DNA of 64,000 nt from Bradyrhizobium erythrophlei (GCA_900129675.1 FSRD01000001.1:7305501-7369500); one strand, 5' to 3'. Shown: positions 10,791-21,082, counted from the first letter of the stretch. Numbers and translations are program-made. The notes: generated from the sequence alone by a model not told the origin.

Positions 10791-11090
10791 ATGGCTAAGG
10801 AGCAGCCATTACCGCCCGACGTCATGGGCCGCGATGATGCCATCGAGGTGCTGCGCGCGTTCGTGGTCGATGGCGGGCTGTCGATCGCCTTCACCCGCGC
10901 GTTCGAGGAGCCGGACATGTGGGGCCTGCTGCTGGTCGACATCGCCCGCCATGCCGCGCGCGCCTATGCGCGCGAGAGCGGCTACACCGAGGACGAGGCA
11001 CTCAGACGCATCGTCGACATGTTCGAAGCCGAAATCGCGCGGCCGACCGATTTGGGCGATACCGCGCTCCGCTCGCAACAGGGTCACTGA
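10791..11090 (+). CDS. DUF5076 domain-containing protein
   Basis: This 99-aa acidic soluble protein has no signal peptide or membrane helix. Recognisable stretches are ALRRIVDMFEAEIARPTDLG and the central EPDMWGLLLVDIARHAARAY. It begins 3 bases after the pdhB stop (TGA-CGC-ATG) and is probably translationally coupled. I recognise the pattern as DUF5076, a small family without a known function often placed beside E1 genes in this order. A role tied to the PDH complex is inference from position only. Confidence 0.72.
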   Translation: MAKEQPLPPDVMGRDDAIEVLRAFVVDGGLSIAFTRAFEEPDMWGLLLVDIARHAARAYARESGYTEDEALRRIVDMFEAEIARPTDLGDTALRSQQGH

Positions 11091-11107
11091 GAGAAGCAGG
11101 CAGTCCT

Positions 11108-11560
11108 TTGGCAATTGAACAATATCATTTCGACTTCATGGCCGAAGCCATTCGCGAGGCCGAGAAGAGCATCGCGCAAGGGGGGCTGCCGATCGGCGCC
11201 GTGCTGACGCGCGACAACAAGATCATCGCGCGCGGGCACAATAACCGGGTGCAGGAGAAGAACGTCATCCTGCACGGCGAGATGAGTTGCCTGCGCAATG
11301 CCGGGCTGATCTCGTTTCACGACACCGTCATGTACACGACGCTGTCGCCGTGCTCGATGTGCGCGGGCGCGGTCGGGCTGTTCAAGCTGTCGCTGCTCGT
11401 CATCGGCGAGTCCGTGACGTTTCCCGGCAGCAAGGACATCCTGACCCAGTTCGCGATTCCCTATATCGATCTCGAGGACGAGCGGTCGATCAACATGATG
11501 AAATCATGGCGGTCGGTTCCGGCCAACGAGCGGCTGTGGCAAGGCGATATCGGCAATTGA
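11108..11560 (+). CDS. Nucleobase deaminase resembling fungal cytosine deaminase (Fcy1-like)
   Basis: This zinc-dependent CDA-fold deaminase has the zinc and proton-shuttle motif LHGEMSCL and the second zinc motif TTLSPCSMCAGAV. The order and C-terminus (GHNNRVQEK, then LWQGDIGN) track yeast Fcy1, whose final DIGE supplies the cytosine-contacting Asp; here the Asp is kept. Cytosine to uracil, or a related base, is therefore a plausible reaction. The likely start is TTG at 11108 (150 aa) after GAGAAGCAGG; the alternative is ATG 11138. It sits between pdhB and pdhC, which is metabolically unexpected. Confidence 0.8.
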   Translation: MAIEQYHFDFMAEAIREAEKSIAQGGLPIGAVLTRDNKIIARGHNNRVQEKNVILHGEMSCLRNAGLISFHDTVMYTTLSPCSMCAGAVGLFKLSLLVIGESVTFPGSKDILTQFAIPYIDLEDERSINMMKSWRSVPANERLWQGDIGN

Positions 11561-11653
11561 CGCGCGCAGGTCTTCCATCGGGCCTTTCCGAGGCCCAGAC
11601 GTTTTGGTTAGCTTCCCGACGAATGGAAGCATGAATAGGTTTGTGAGGTCGGT

Positions 11654-13009
11654 ATGCCCATCAACATTCTGATGCCCGCGCTGTCGCCCACGATGGAAAA
11701 GGGCAACCTTGCCAAGTGGCTCAAGAAAGAGGGCGACAAGGTCAAGTCCGGCGACGTGATCGCGGAAATCGAGACCGACAAGGCGACGATGGAAGTCGAA
11801 GCCGTCGACGAGGGCACGATCGCAAAAATCCTGGTGCCGGAAGGTACCCAGGATGTCGCGGTCAATGACGTGATCGCGGTGATGGCCGGCGACGGCGAGG
11901 ACGTGAAGGCGGCGGGAGCGGGGGCAGCCGCGCCGGCGAAAGCCGCAGTGGCACCGGCGCCCGCGCCCGCAGCGGCGGCCGCACCAGCACCGGCCGCAGC
12001 GCCTGCGCCAAAGGCACCTGCACCGGCCGCGCCGGCGCCAGCCCCTCAGGCGGCGGCACCGGCCCTGCAGGCCAATGGCCACGCCCGTATCTTCTCGTCG
12101 CCGCTCGCTCGCCGTCTCGCCAGGGAAGCCGGCATCGAACTCGGCCGCATCAACGGCTCCGGCCCGCACGGCCGCATCGTCGCGCGCGACGTCGAAGACG
12201 CCAAATCCGGCAAGGGCCTCAAGGCGCCGGCCGCGGCACCCGCCGGCGCGCCCGCGATCGCGCCGTCAATGTCGGACAAGCAGATTCTCGCGCTGTTCGA
12301 ACCCGGTTCCTACGAGGTGATCCCGCACGACGGCATGCGGCGCACGATCGCCCAGCGCCTCACCGCGTCGGTGCAGACCGTTCCGCATTTCTATCTGACG
12401 ATGGACTGCGACATCGGCAAGCTCCTGGCCGCGCGCGAGGAGATCAACGCGGCGGCGCCGAAGGACAAGGAGAAGAAGCCGCTCTACAAGCTCTCGGTGA
12501 ACGATTTCGTCATCAAGGCGATGGCGATCGCGCTGCAGCGGATTCCCAATTGCAATGTGAGCTGGACCGAAAGCGGCATGCTCAAGCACCAGCATTCCGA
12601 TATCGGGGTGGCCGTTGCGATGCCGGGCGGCCTGATCACGCCGATCATCCGCAAGGCCGAGACCAAATCGCTGTCGACGATTTCGGCCGAAATGAAGGAC
12701 TTTGCCACCCGCGCGCGGGGCCGGAAACTCAAGCCCGAAGAATATCAGGGCGGAACCACGGCGGTGTCCAACCTCGGCATGTACGGCATCAAGGATTTTA
12801 CCGCCGTGATCAACCCGCCGCATGCGACCATCCTTGCAGTAGGCACCAGTGAGGAACGCGCGGTGGTGCGGGCCGGCAAAATCGAAGCTGCCCACATCAT
12901 GAGCGTGACCTTGTCCTGCGATCACCGCGCCGTCGACGGCGCACTCGGCGCCGAACTGATCGGCGCATTCAAGATGCTGATCGAAAACCCCGTCATGATG
13001 ATGGTGTGA
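11654..13009 (+). CDS. pdhC: Dihydrolipoamide acetyltransferase, E2 of pyruvate dehydrogenase
   Basis: E2 transfers the acetyl group from lipoyl-lysine to CoA and forms the core of the complex. The 451-aa protein has one lipoyl domain (Lys43 in IETDKATME), a long Ala/Pro linker (about 85-138), a peripheral-subunit-binding domain (about 142-175, SSPLARRLAREAGIEL) and the catalytic domain ending in CDHRAVDGA. It starts with the ATG at 11654, and its stop overlaps the next candidate start (GTGA). The symbol aceF is an equivalent name. Confidence 0.97.
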   Translation: MPINILMPALSPTMEKGNLAKWLKKEGDKVKSGDVIAEIETDKATMEVEAVDEGTIAKILVPEGTQDVAVNDVIAVMAGDGEDVKAAGAGAAAPAKAAVAPAPAPAAAAAPAPAAAPAPKAPAPAAPAPAPQAAAPALQANGHARIFSSPLARRLAREAGIELGRINGSGPHGRIVARDVEDAKSGKGLKAPAAAPAGAPAIAPSMSDKQILALFEPGSYEVIPHDGMRRTIAQRLTASVQTVPHFYLTMDCDIGKLLAAREEINAAAPKDKEKKPLYKLSVNDFVIKAMAIALQRIPNCNVSWTESGMLKHQHSDIGVAVAMPGGLITPIIRKAETKSLSTISAEMKDFATRARGRKLKPEEYQGGTTAVSNLGMYGIKDFTAVINPPHATILAVGTSEERAVVRAGKIEAAHIMSVTLSCDHRAVDGALGAELIGAFKMLIENPVMMMV

Positions 13010-13509
13010 TTTTATCTTCTCTTTTGTCTTCTAGGAGAGGTGGACGACGGGCGATCATTGCTGTGAGGGATTCAAATCAACTACCTTTGTATTTTTGTTT
13101 GGCTGGCGGCCTTGTCGGCTGCGTGGCATCAGAGGTCGCGTTGATGACGCTTGGCTCGTTCTTGTGGATGCCATATTGGCGCCAATTGAGAGATTACGGA
13201 ATGTATGTCGACGACATCGGCGTGGCGATGGCCGTCTATTTGGTACCACCCTTCGCGGGACTGGCGTTTCTAATATCGACATTGATGAGCCTGATAACCG
13301 TGCGATGGATAGGGCATCCGAAGCTGGTTTTAATCTTACTAAATCTAGTGCCGGGGTTGTTGTTGACCTTAGTTGGAGTCAACGGAATCCTTCATGGGCG
13401 AGGTTGGAATGATCCGGGATTTGAAATCGCATGCTTGCTGATCGGATTGGGTTGGGGGGCTGCTTTGCATGCGTTGATGGTGAGGCGAAGCGGTTACATC
13501 AACGGTTAG
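13006..13509 (+). CDS. Hypothetical membrane protein inserted between pdhC and lpd
   Basis: The family is not recognised. The frame encodes about 167 aa with four hydrophobic stretches (near 28-50, 72-95, 106-126 and 140-155). Start choice is uncertain: GTG 13006 overlaps the pdhC stop by four bases, GTG 13063 is the alternative, and neither has a good Shine-Dalgarno. Base composition is clearly more AT-rich than the flanking genes, with many TTG, TTT and ATA codons, suggesting later acquisition. It lies 13 bases before lpd, so it must be co-transcribed with it. Confidence 0.62.
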   Translation: MILSSLLSSRRGGRRAIIAVRDSNQLPLYFCLAGGLVGCVASEVALMTLGSFLWMPYWRQLRDYGMYVDDIGVAMAVYLVPPFAGLAFLISTLMSLITVRWIGHPKLVLILLNLVPGLLLTLVGVNGILHGRGWNDPGFEIACLLIGLGWGAALHALMVRRSGYING

Positions 13510-13522
13510 AAAGAGATTGAAA

Positions 13523-14944
13523 ATGGCCGATACATCCTTCGACATCATCATCATCGGCTCCGGTCCGGGCGGCTATGTCACCGCGATCCGGGCGGCGCAG
13601 CTCGGGTTCAAGACCGCGATCGTCGAGAAATCCTACCTCGGCGGCATCTGCCTGAACTGGGGCTGTATCCCGACCAAGGCGCTCTTACGCTCGGCGGAAA
13701 TCTTCCACTACATGCAGCACGCCAAGGATTACGGGCTCTCGGCCGAGAAGATCTCCTACGATCCCAAGGCCGTGGTGCAACGCTCGCGCGGGGTGTCAAA
13801 ACGCCTCAATGACGGCGTCGGCTTCCTGATGAAGAAGAACAAGGTTTCGATCATCTGGGGCGACGCCTCGATCGACGCGCCCGGCAAGGTCACGGTGAAG
13901 AAATCCGCCGTTGATGCGCCGAAGGGCGCGCTCGGCGAGGGCGCCTATCAGGCCAAGCATATCATCATCGCGACCGGCGCGCGGCCGCGTGTGCTGCCGG
14001 GGCTGGAGCCCGACCAGAAACTGGTCTGGACCTATTTCGAGGCGATGGTGCCGGAGAAGATGCCAAAATCGCTGCTGGTGGTCGGCTCCGGCGCGATCGG
14101 CGTCGAATTCGCGTCGTTCTTCCACACCATGGGCTCCGACGTGACCGTGGTCGAGGTGCTGCCGCAGATCCTTCCCGTCGAGGACGCCGAGATCGCTGGC
14201 CTGGCGCGCAAGCGTTTCGAGAAGCAGGGCATCAAGATCCTCTCGGGCACCAAAGTGACAAAACTCGAGAAGAAGAGCGACAGCGTGGTCGCGACCATCG
14301 ACGACGGCAAGGGCAAGCCGCAAACGGTCGAGTTCGAGCGGGTGATTTCGGCGGTCGGCGTGGTCGGCAATATCGAAAATCTCGGGCTGGAGAAGCTCGG
14401 CGTCAAGACCGACCGCGGCTGCGTCGTGATCGACGGTTTTGGCAAGACCAATGTTCCCGGCATCTACGCCATCGGCGACGTCGCCGGTCCGCCGATGCTG
14501 GCGCACAAGGCCGAGCATGAAGGGGTGGTCTGTGTCGAAGCCATCAAGGGCCTGCATCCGCATGCCACCGACAAGAACCTCATTCCGGGCTGCACCTATT
14601 GCAACCCGCAGATCGCCTCGGTCGGTCTCACCGAAGCCAGCGCCAAGGAAGGCGGCCGCGAAATCCGCGTCGGCCGCTTCCCGTTCGTCGGCAACGGCAA
14701 GGCGATCGCACTTGGCGAGGATCAGGGCCTGGTCAAGGTGATCTTCGACAAGAAGACCGGGCAGTTGCTCGGCGCGCACATGATCGGCGCCGAGGTGACG
14801 GAATTGATCCAGGGCTATGTGGTCGCCATGAACCTGGAGACCACGGAAGAAGAACTGATGCACACCATCTTCCCGCATCCGACGCTGTCGGAGATGATGA
14901 AGGAAGCGGTGCTGGACGCCTATGGCCGCGTGCTGAATATCTAG
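13523..14944 (+). CDS. lpdA: Dihydrolipoamide dehydrogenase (E3)
   Basis: E3 reoxidises dihydrolipoyl groups with FAD and NAD+. The 473-aa product has the N-terminal FAD fingerprint IIIIGSGPGGYVTAIRA, the redox disulfide GGICLNWGCIPTK (Cys43, Cys48), a second nucleotide fold VVGSGAIGVEFASF, and the C-terminal HPTLSEMMKEA with the active-site His-Glu pair region. The ATG at 13523 is used rather than the TTG two codons upstream. It is the last gene of the PDH cluster and is followed by a palindromic repeat. Confidence 0.97.
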   Translation: MADTSFDIIIIGSGPGGYVTAIRAAQLGFKTAIVEKSYLGGICLNWGCIPTKALLRSAEIFHYMQHAKDYGLSAEKISYDPKAVVQRSRGVSKRLNDGVGFLMKKNKVSIIWGDASIDAPGKVTVKKSAVDAPKGALGEGAYQAKHIIIATGARPRVLPGLEPDQKLVWTYFEAMVPEKMPKSLLVVGSGAIGVEFASFFHTMGSDVTVVEVLPQILPVEDAEIAGLARKRFEKQGIKILSGTKVTKLEKKSDSVVATIDDGKGKPQTVEFERVISAVGVVGNIENLGLEKLGVKTDRGCVVIDGFGKTNVPGIYAIGDVAGPPMLAHKAEHEGVVCVEAIKGLHPHATDKNLIPGCTYCNPQIASVGLTEASAKEGGREIRVGRFPFVGNGKAIALGEDQGLVKVIFDKKTGQLLGAHMIGAEVTELIQGYVVAMNLETTEEELMHTIFPHPTLSEMMKEAVLDAYGRVLNI

Positions 14945-14950
14945 GGCCGC

Positions 14951-15035
14951 CGTCATTGCGAGCGAAGCGAAGCAATCCACCTATCCACTCGTGGCGCTAT
15001 GGATTGCTTCGTCGCTGACGCTCCTCGCAATGACG
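14951..15035. repeat. Palindromic intergenic repeat, type B, copy 1
   Basis: The outer arms CGTCATTGCGAG and CTCCTCGCAATGACG are inverted copies. The inner arms GAAGCAATCCA and TGGATTGCTTC are inverted copies too, so the element can fold into one long hairpin. A second copy in the same orientation is at 16340, and the two bracket the threonine synthase gene. It lies 6 bases after the lpd stop and may terminate that transcript. Confidence 0.88.
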
Positions 15036-15072
15036 GATAACAAGAACGCTGGGACAAGAAAGAAAACCATCC

Positions 15073-16314
<1,242 letters not shown>

Positions 16315-16339
16315 GGCGGCATTGCGGCGCTCTCTCATC

Positions 16340-16423
16340 CGTCATTGCGAGCGAAGCGAAGCAATCCATTGTGCGGCAACGAAAGTATGGATTGCTTCGT
16401 CGCAAGGGCTCCTCGCAATGACG
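16340..16423. repeat. Palindromic intergenic repeat, type B, copy 2
   Basis: This element shares with the copy at 14951 the outer arms CGTCATTGCGAG / CTCGCAATGACG and inner arms GAAGCAATCCA / TGGATTGCTTC. The loop differs (GTGCGGCAACGAAAG here). It ends 26 bases before the start of the next gene. Confidence 0.88.
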
Positions 16424-16448
16424 ATGTTGAGGCTTTTGGGAGGATGTG

Positions 16449-17420
16449 ATGCGTAAGGCAATTTGGGCCGCATTGGCAGCAGTGCTGATATCCGGCAGCG
16501 CCGCGGCGGCCGAAAATTATCCGTCGCATCCGATCACCGTCATCGTGCCGTTCTCGGCAGGTGGTCCCTCCGACGCCATGATGCGGATCCTGGCCGAGCG
16601 CATGAAGCTCCCGCTCGGCGAGACGATCCTGATCGAGAACGTGACGGGGGCGGGCGGCTCGCTCGGCGTCGGCCGCACCGTGCGTTCGGCCCCCGACGGT
16701 TACACCATCGGTTTCGGCCACCTCGGCACCAACGTCGCCAACGGCGCGATCTACAAGCTCGGCTACGACCTCGTGGCCGATCTGGAGCCGGTGGTGCTGT
16801 TGCCGAGCAATCCCATGATCATCGTCAGCAAGAATGCGGTGCCTGCGAAATCGCTGAAGGAGCTTTTGGAGTGGCTGAAGTCGCGTCCTGTTCCGGCGGC
16901 CGCCGGCACGGCCGGCGCGGGTTCGGGCAGTCATATCGCCGGGCTGTATTTTGAGAACGTAACGGGCATCAAGCTGCAATATGTGCCGTATCGCGGCACG
17001 GGTCCGGCGCTGAACGACCTCGTCGCCGGCCAGATCGATATCATTGTCGATCAGCTGTCCAACTCCATCAACCAGGTACGCGCCGGCACCATCCGCGGTT
17101 ACGCTGTCACCGACTCCAGGCGAGCGGAGCAGGCCGCGGACATTCCGACCGTGGACGAGGCAGGCCTGTCGGGTTTCCACATGACGCTGTGGTCGGGGCT
17201 GTGGGTGCCGAAGGGCACACCGAAAGAGATCGTTGCCAAGCTCAATGCGGCGGCGGTCGAGGCGCTGGGCGACCCGGCGGTGCGCAAACAGCTCGAAAAC
17301 CTGGGTCTGCAGATGACGCCGCTCGATCAGCTCTCGCCGCAGGCGCTGGGCGATTGGCAGAAGGCCGAGATTGCAAAGTGGTGGCCGATGATCAAGGCCG
17401 CCAATGTCAGGGTGGAGTAA
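16449..17420 (+). CDS. Tripartite tricarboxylate transporter substrate-binding protein (Bug/TctC family)
   Basis: This periplasmic binding protein has a cleavable signal peptide (about 1-21, ending SAAAA). The body shows the Bug-family landmarks YPSHPITVIVPFSAGGPSD, the central GAGSGSHIAGLYFE and the later LWSGLWVPKGTPKEI. These proteins bind carboxylates or amides for secondary transporters. No TctA or TctB membrane gene is nearby, so it is an orphan receptor, as is common in Bradyrhizobium. The ATG at 16449 follows GGGAGG at good spacing; the GTG one codon earlier is unlikely. Confidence 0.88.
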   Translation: MRKAIWAALAAVLISGSAAAAENYPSHPITVIVPFSAGGPSDAMMRILAERMKLPLGETILIENVTGAGGSLGVGRTVRSAPDGYTIGFGHLGTNVANGAIYKLGYDLVADLEPVVLLPSNPMIIVSKNAVPAKSLKELLEWLKSRPVPAAAGTAGAGSGSHIAGLYFENVTGIKLQYVPYRGTGPALNDLVAGQIDIIVDQLSNSINQVRAGTIRGYAVTDSRRAEQAADIPTVDEAGLSGFHMTLWSGLWVPKGTPKEIVAKLNAAAVEALGDPAVRKQLENLGLQMTPLDQLSPQALGDWQKAEIAKWWPMIKAANVRVE

Positions 17421-17628
17421 GCAGCGCAAGACGCCGGTGACGTCGACGCCGCTCTATGGAACCCGCATACGGACGCCAGCGGCCTGATCTGGAATTACCA
17501 CACCGAACCTCCCATCTTTGCGGTGCCGTCGTGATCGGCCATCGTCTTGAAAGTGCCGAACGGCGGCGTGCATTCATCCGCGGCTGCGTGGGAACGACGC
17601 GCGGCCGCGTGCGACGCGGGGATCGGCC

Positions 17629-18879
17629 ATGACGTTCCAGGCAGACTTCAGCAGTCCCGACTACTATCGCAATCCGGCCGCGGCGATCGAAAAGCTTCGC
17701 GCGCAGGGGCCGGTGGTGCAGGTGCGCTTCCCGATCCTCGGCACGGTGTGGGCGACGACGACGGAGGCGCTGGCCGATCGGGTGCTGAAGGACACCACGA
17801 TTTTCACCATTCGCGAGGAGGACGGCACCGTCGCCGGGCTGCAATGGTGGATGCCGCGCATCGTGCGTACGCTTTCCAACAGCATGCTGTCGATGGACGA
17901 GCCGGATCACAAGCGGCTGCGCGATATCGTCGACGAGGCGTTCCGCCGCCGCGCCGTGCTCGACATGGAACCGCATATTCGGGTCATCGGCGACCGGCTC
18001 GCCGATAACCTGTTTGCCGAAGGCAGCCCGGCCGACCTCGTCGAGCGCTATGCACGCAAGCTGCCGCTGTCGGTGATCTCTGAGCTGCTCGGGCTGCCGC
18101 AGGCCGACCGTTCGAAATTCGCCGCCTGGGCTGGCGGCTTCACCCGCTTTACCGGCACGCTTGGCTTTCTCGCCATGATCCCGAACGCAATGGCGATGAA
18201 GCGCTATATCGAGCGGCATCTCGAAACCGTTCGGCAGCAAGGTGGTCAAGGGCTGATCGCCGAGATCGTGCGCGTCGAGAAGGACGGCGGACAGATCAGC
18301 CGCGACGAAATCGTGTCGATGGTGTTCCTGTTGCTGTTTGCCGGACATGAAACCACCACCCACCTCATCAGCGGGTCCGTGTACGAGCTGTTGAAAAATC
18401 CCGATCTGCGCGACTGGCTCGAGCAGGACTGGAGCCGCGTCGATCTGGCGGTGGAGGAATTTCTGCGCTTCATCACGCCGGTGCAATTCACCAAACCGCG
18501 CAGCGTGCGCCGGGATGTCGATCTCGGCGGCGTCAGGGTGAAAAAGGGCGAGAAGGTCATGGCCATGCTGGCGGCGGCCAATATGGACCCGCAGGCAAAT
18601 CCTCATCCGGAGCGGCTCGACCTGCAGCGCCGGCCGAACCGGCATATCGCCTTCGGCACCGGAATCCATTTTTGCCTTGGCCACCAGCTCGCGCGGATCG
18701 AAGGCCGGTGCGCGCTGAAGTCGTTGTTCCAGCGCTGGCCGCAATTGACGCTCGCGGTCGAGCCGTCCGAGATCACCTGGCGCAAGCGGCCCGGCCTCAA
18801 GGCCATCGATCGCCTGCCGGTCGTGGCCGGCCGGACGCAGCCGGATCGAAGCGAACGCCGAGCCATGGCCCCGGCGTGA
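17629..18879 (+). CDS. Cytochrome P450
   Basis: This 416-aa soluble bacterial P450 shows the I-helix oxygen-activation motif AGHETTTHL (about 240), the K-helix-like EEFLRF and the heme-thiolate loop FGTGIHFCLGHQLA with Cys349 as the iron ligand. It should hydroxylate an unidentified small molecule with electrons from a separate ferredoxin system; no ferredoxin or reductase gene is adjacent. About 200 bases separate it from the binding-protein gene. It converges on slt with a 7-base gap. Confidence 0.92.
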   Translation: MTFQADFSSPDYYRNPAAAIEKLRAQGPVVQVRFPILGTVWATTTEALADRVLKDTTIFTIREEDGTVAGLQWWMPRIVRTLSNSMLSMDEPDHKRLRDIVDEAFRRRAVLDMEPHIRVIGDRLADNLFAEGSPADLVERYARKLPLSVISELLGLPQADRSKFAAWAGGFTRFTGTLGFLAMIPNAMAMKRYIERHLETVRQQGGQGLIAEIVRVEKDGGQISRDEIVSMVFLLLFAGHETTTHLISGSVYELLKNPDLRDWLEQDWSRVDLAVEEFLRFITPVQFTKPRSVRRDVDLGGVRVKKGEKVMAMLAAANMDPQANPHPERLDLQRRPNRHIAFGTGIHFCLGHQLARIEGRCALKSLFQRWPQLTLAVEPSEITWRKRPGLKAIDRLPVVAGRTQPDRSERRAMAPA

Positions 18880-18886
18880 GGCAACT

Positions 18887-21082
18887 TCACTGGCCGGCAG
18901 ACGTCGCGCCCGGCGGCAGCGCTGCGGCGTTGACCTCCTGCGTGACCGCGCCCGGGTCGGTCTTCGCCGCCACCGCGGCTTCGCCCTCGAACCGCACGCG
19001 ATAGACCAGCAAATTCTCCATCACGCGCTGGATATAGTTTCGCGTTTCGGAGAGCGGAATGCGCTCGACCCAGTCGACCGGATCCACCTTGGGATCGCGG
19101 GGATCGCCGTACGCCTTGATCCAGTCCCGGACGCGGCCGCGGCCGGCATTGTAGCCGGCAAAGGTCATGATGTGGCAGCCCTTGTATTCGCTCAGCAGCG
19201 CAGAGAGTTCGGCGGCGCCCATTTGCGTGTTGTAGACGGGATCGGAAACCATCCGGTCCCAGTCATAGCTGACGCCGAAGCGTTTGGCGGTGTCGCGTCC
19301 GGCTTCCGGCGTCACCTGCATCAGGCCGACCGCATTGGCCGACGACTTGTCGCGCTGGTCGAACGCGCTCTCGGTGCGCGCCACCGAATAGATGATGCTG
19401 CGCTCGATGGCGGGACCGACCGGGCTGTGCCTGGGAATTCCGATGGTCGGGAACGCGTAATGGTCGAGCGCCAGCCCGCGGCCGAGCGCGGACTTTCCGA
19501 CCTGCAGCATCGCGACTGCATCGTTGCGGCGGCCGGTGAGCTCGCCAAGCGCTTCGAGCACGGCGACGTTATTGCTTTGTTCGGCGAGGTCGGAGACGAA
19601 ATACAGCACCACGTCGCGCTCGCCGATTTCGTAGAGCATATCGGCGGCGCGCACGCGTTCGTCCGTGGCCACAGCGCCGTTTGATGCGAGAGCAGGCGAG
19701 GGCGCGCGCAGTTCAATCTGCTCGATGCCGAGCTTGGCGCGCGCGAGCTGTCCGTAATAGGCGGTCGGGTAGCGCGCGGCCGCCCGATAGCTTTCGCGCA
19801 TCGCAGCTTTTTCGCCGAGGGCTTCGGCGGCGCGCCCGCGCCAGTAGTTGGCCCGCGCCAGTACGATGGGATTGGACTGGCCGCCGTCGATTTGTGCGAA
19901 ATGCGCCGCCGCGGTGACGGGATCCTCGAGGTAGCGCAATGCAATCCAGCCGCACATGAAATGGTAGTCGGCCCGGTAGTATTCGTTGGCCGGCGCGGCT
20001 GCGGGACGGATCACGTCGTATGCAGTCTGGAACTGGCCTTGATCGAGCAGCTTGCGGGCCAGTGAGCGCCGCTCGCGCCACCATTGATCGGTGTCCTGCT
20101 GCGCCATGGTCTCGGGCGCCGCCGCCAGCATCAGCCGCGCTGCGTCGTCAATCCTGTTCTGGGCGAGCATCCACTGGATGCGGCACAGCGTGTAGCCGAG
20201 ATCGGCTCGCGCCTCGGTCGCGACATCGTCGAGCGCGCTCAGCGCCTTGTCCGATTTGCCCTTGACCGCGGCACAGGCTTTTACGATCGCAAGCTCGTCG
20301 CTGCCAAGGTGCTGCGCGGCGCGCCGCGCGCCCGCAAGGTCCTTGGCGCCGATGCGCATGTCCATGCGCGCCCGGTGGTCGTCGCGGGTGAGCAGGTCGT
20401 GAAAGGTCTCGTAGGCCTCGGCTTCGAGACGCTCCGACAATTCCTCCGACCGCCAGGCGTCGCGAACCAGCCGGCCCGCACCGTCGCGATCGCCTTCCGC
20501 CGATAGCACCCGCGCCAGCGCGAATTTGCCCTTGGCGCTGGCAGGCGCGGCGCCGGTAAACCCGCGAACCGTCGCCGCATCGCTGCGCTCCTGCCACAGC
20601 CGGGCCTCGGCACGCCGGCGCAGCAAACCCGCACTCGGCCAGTCCGGGTTGGCGGCGATGAACGCCGCATAGCGGTTGAAATTCGCCGTCGTCTCGGGGT
20701 GACGCAGGATGAACCACTCGACCAGTTTCTGCCCCGCCGGGTCCGCGATCCTGTTTTTGGTGGCGGTCGCGTCGTCGGTCTTGGCCTTGCGCGCGAGATC
20801 GATGGCTTCCTTTACCAGCGCAAGATCGCCCGAGAGCGGAGGGGTGGCCTCCTTGCGCGGCGACTCATCCTTCGACCGCTTCGACTTGCGGTCTGCGTCG
20901 GCATGCCGTGCGTGCCGGCGTTTTCCAAGCGCCGCGTGGCGATGGGGGCGAGCCTCCTTCGCTTCGTGCGTCTTCCTGGCGTGCTGTTGCTTATGGCTGG
21001 GCCGCGCGGCCGCATCCGTCGAAAAGACGGCGAGCGCGGCAACGGTGAGGAAACAGGACAGCGAACGCAAGCACTGGTTCAT
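18887..21082 (-). CDS. slt: Soluble lytic murein transglycosylase
   Basis: Slt cleaves peptidoglycan between MurNAc and GlcNAc, leaving 1,6-anhydro ends. The 731-aa protein has a signal peptide (about 1-28), a basic low-complexity region rich in His, Lys and Arg (about 30-80), a long alpha-helical superhelical domain, and a C-terminal SLT domain with catalytic Glu571 (RTESAFD), NAVGLMQVTP and AGYNAGRGRV. The ATG at 21082 follows AGGAGG eight bases upstream; the frame runs back to 21127 but an ATG at 21090 is out of frame. Confidence 0.93.
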   Translation of the reverse strand: MNQCLRSLSCFLTVAALAVFSTDAAARPSHKQQHARKTHEAKEARPHRHAALGKRRHARHADADRKSKRSKDESPRKEATPPLSGDLALVKEAIDLARKAKTDDATATKNRIADPAGQKLVEWFILRHPETTANFNRYAAFIAANPDWPSAGLLRRRAEARLWQERSDAATVRGFTGAAPASAKGKFALARVLSAEGDRDGAGRLVRDAWRSEELSERLEAEAYETFHDLLTRDDHRARMDMRIGAKDLAGARRAAQHLGSDELAIVKACAAVKGKSDKALSALDDVATEARADLGYTLCRIQWMLAQNRIDDAARLMLAAAPETMAQQDTDQWWRERRSLARKLLDQGQFQTAYDVIRPAAAPANEYYRADYHFMCGWIALRYLEDPVTAAAHFAQIDGGQSNPIVLARANYWRGRAAEALGEKAAMRESYRAAARYPTAYYGQLARAKLGIEQIELRAPSPALASNGAVATDERVRAADMLYEIGERDVVLYFVSDLAEQSNNVAVLEALGELTGRRNDAVAMLQVGKSALGRGLALDHYAFPTIGIPRHSPVGPAIERSIIYSVARTESAFDQRDKSSANAVGLMQVTPEAGRDTAKRFGVSYDWDRMVSDPVYNTQMGAAELSALLSEYKGCHIMTFAGYNAGRGRVRDWIKAYGDPRDPKVDPVDWVERIPLSETRNYIQRVMENLLVYRVRFEGEAAVAAKTDPGAVTQEVNAAALPPGATSAGQ

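Noticed and set aside
17421..17628. Possible gene remnant (frame ending LIWNYHTEPPIFAVPS) between the binding protein and the P450
   Set aside because: Only about 35 codons and no start or family match; could be the tail of a lost gene but cannot be supported.
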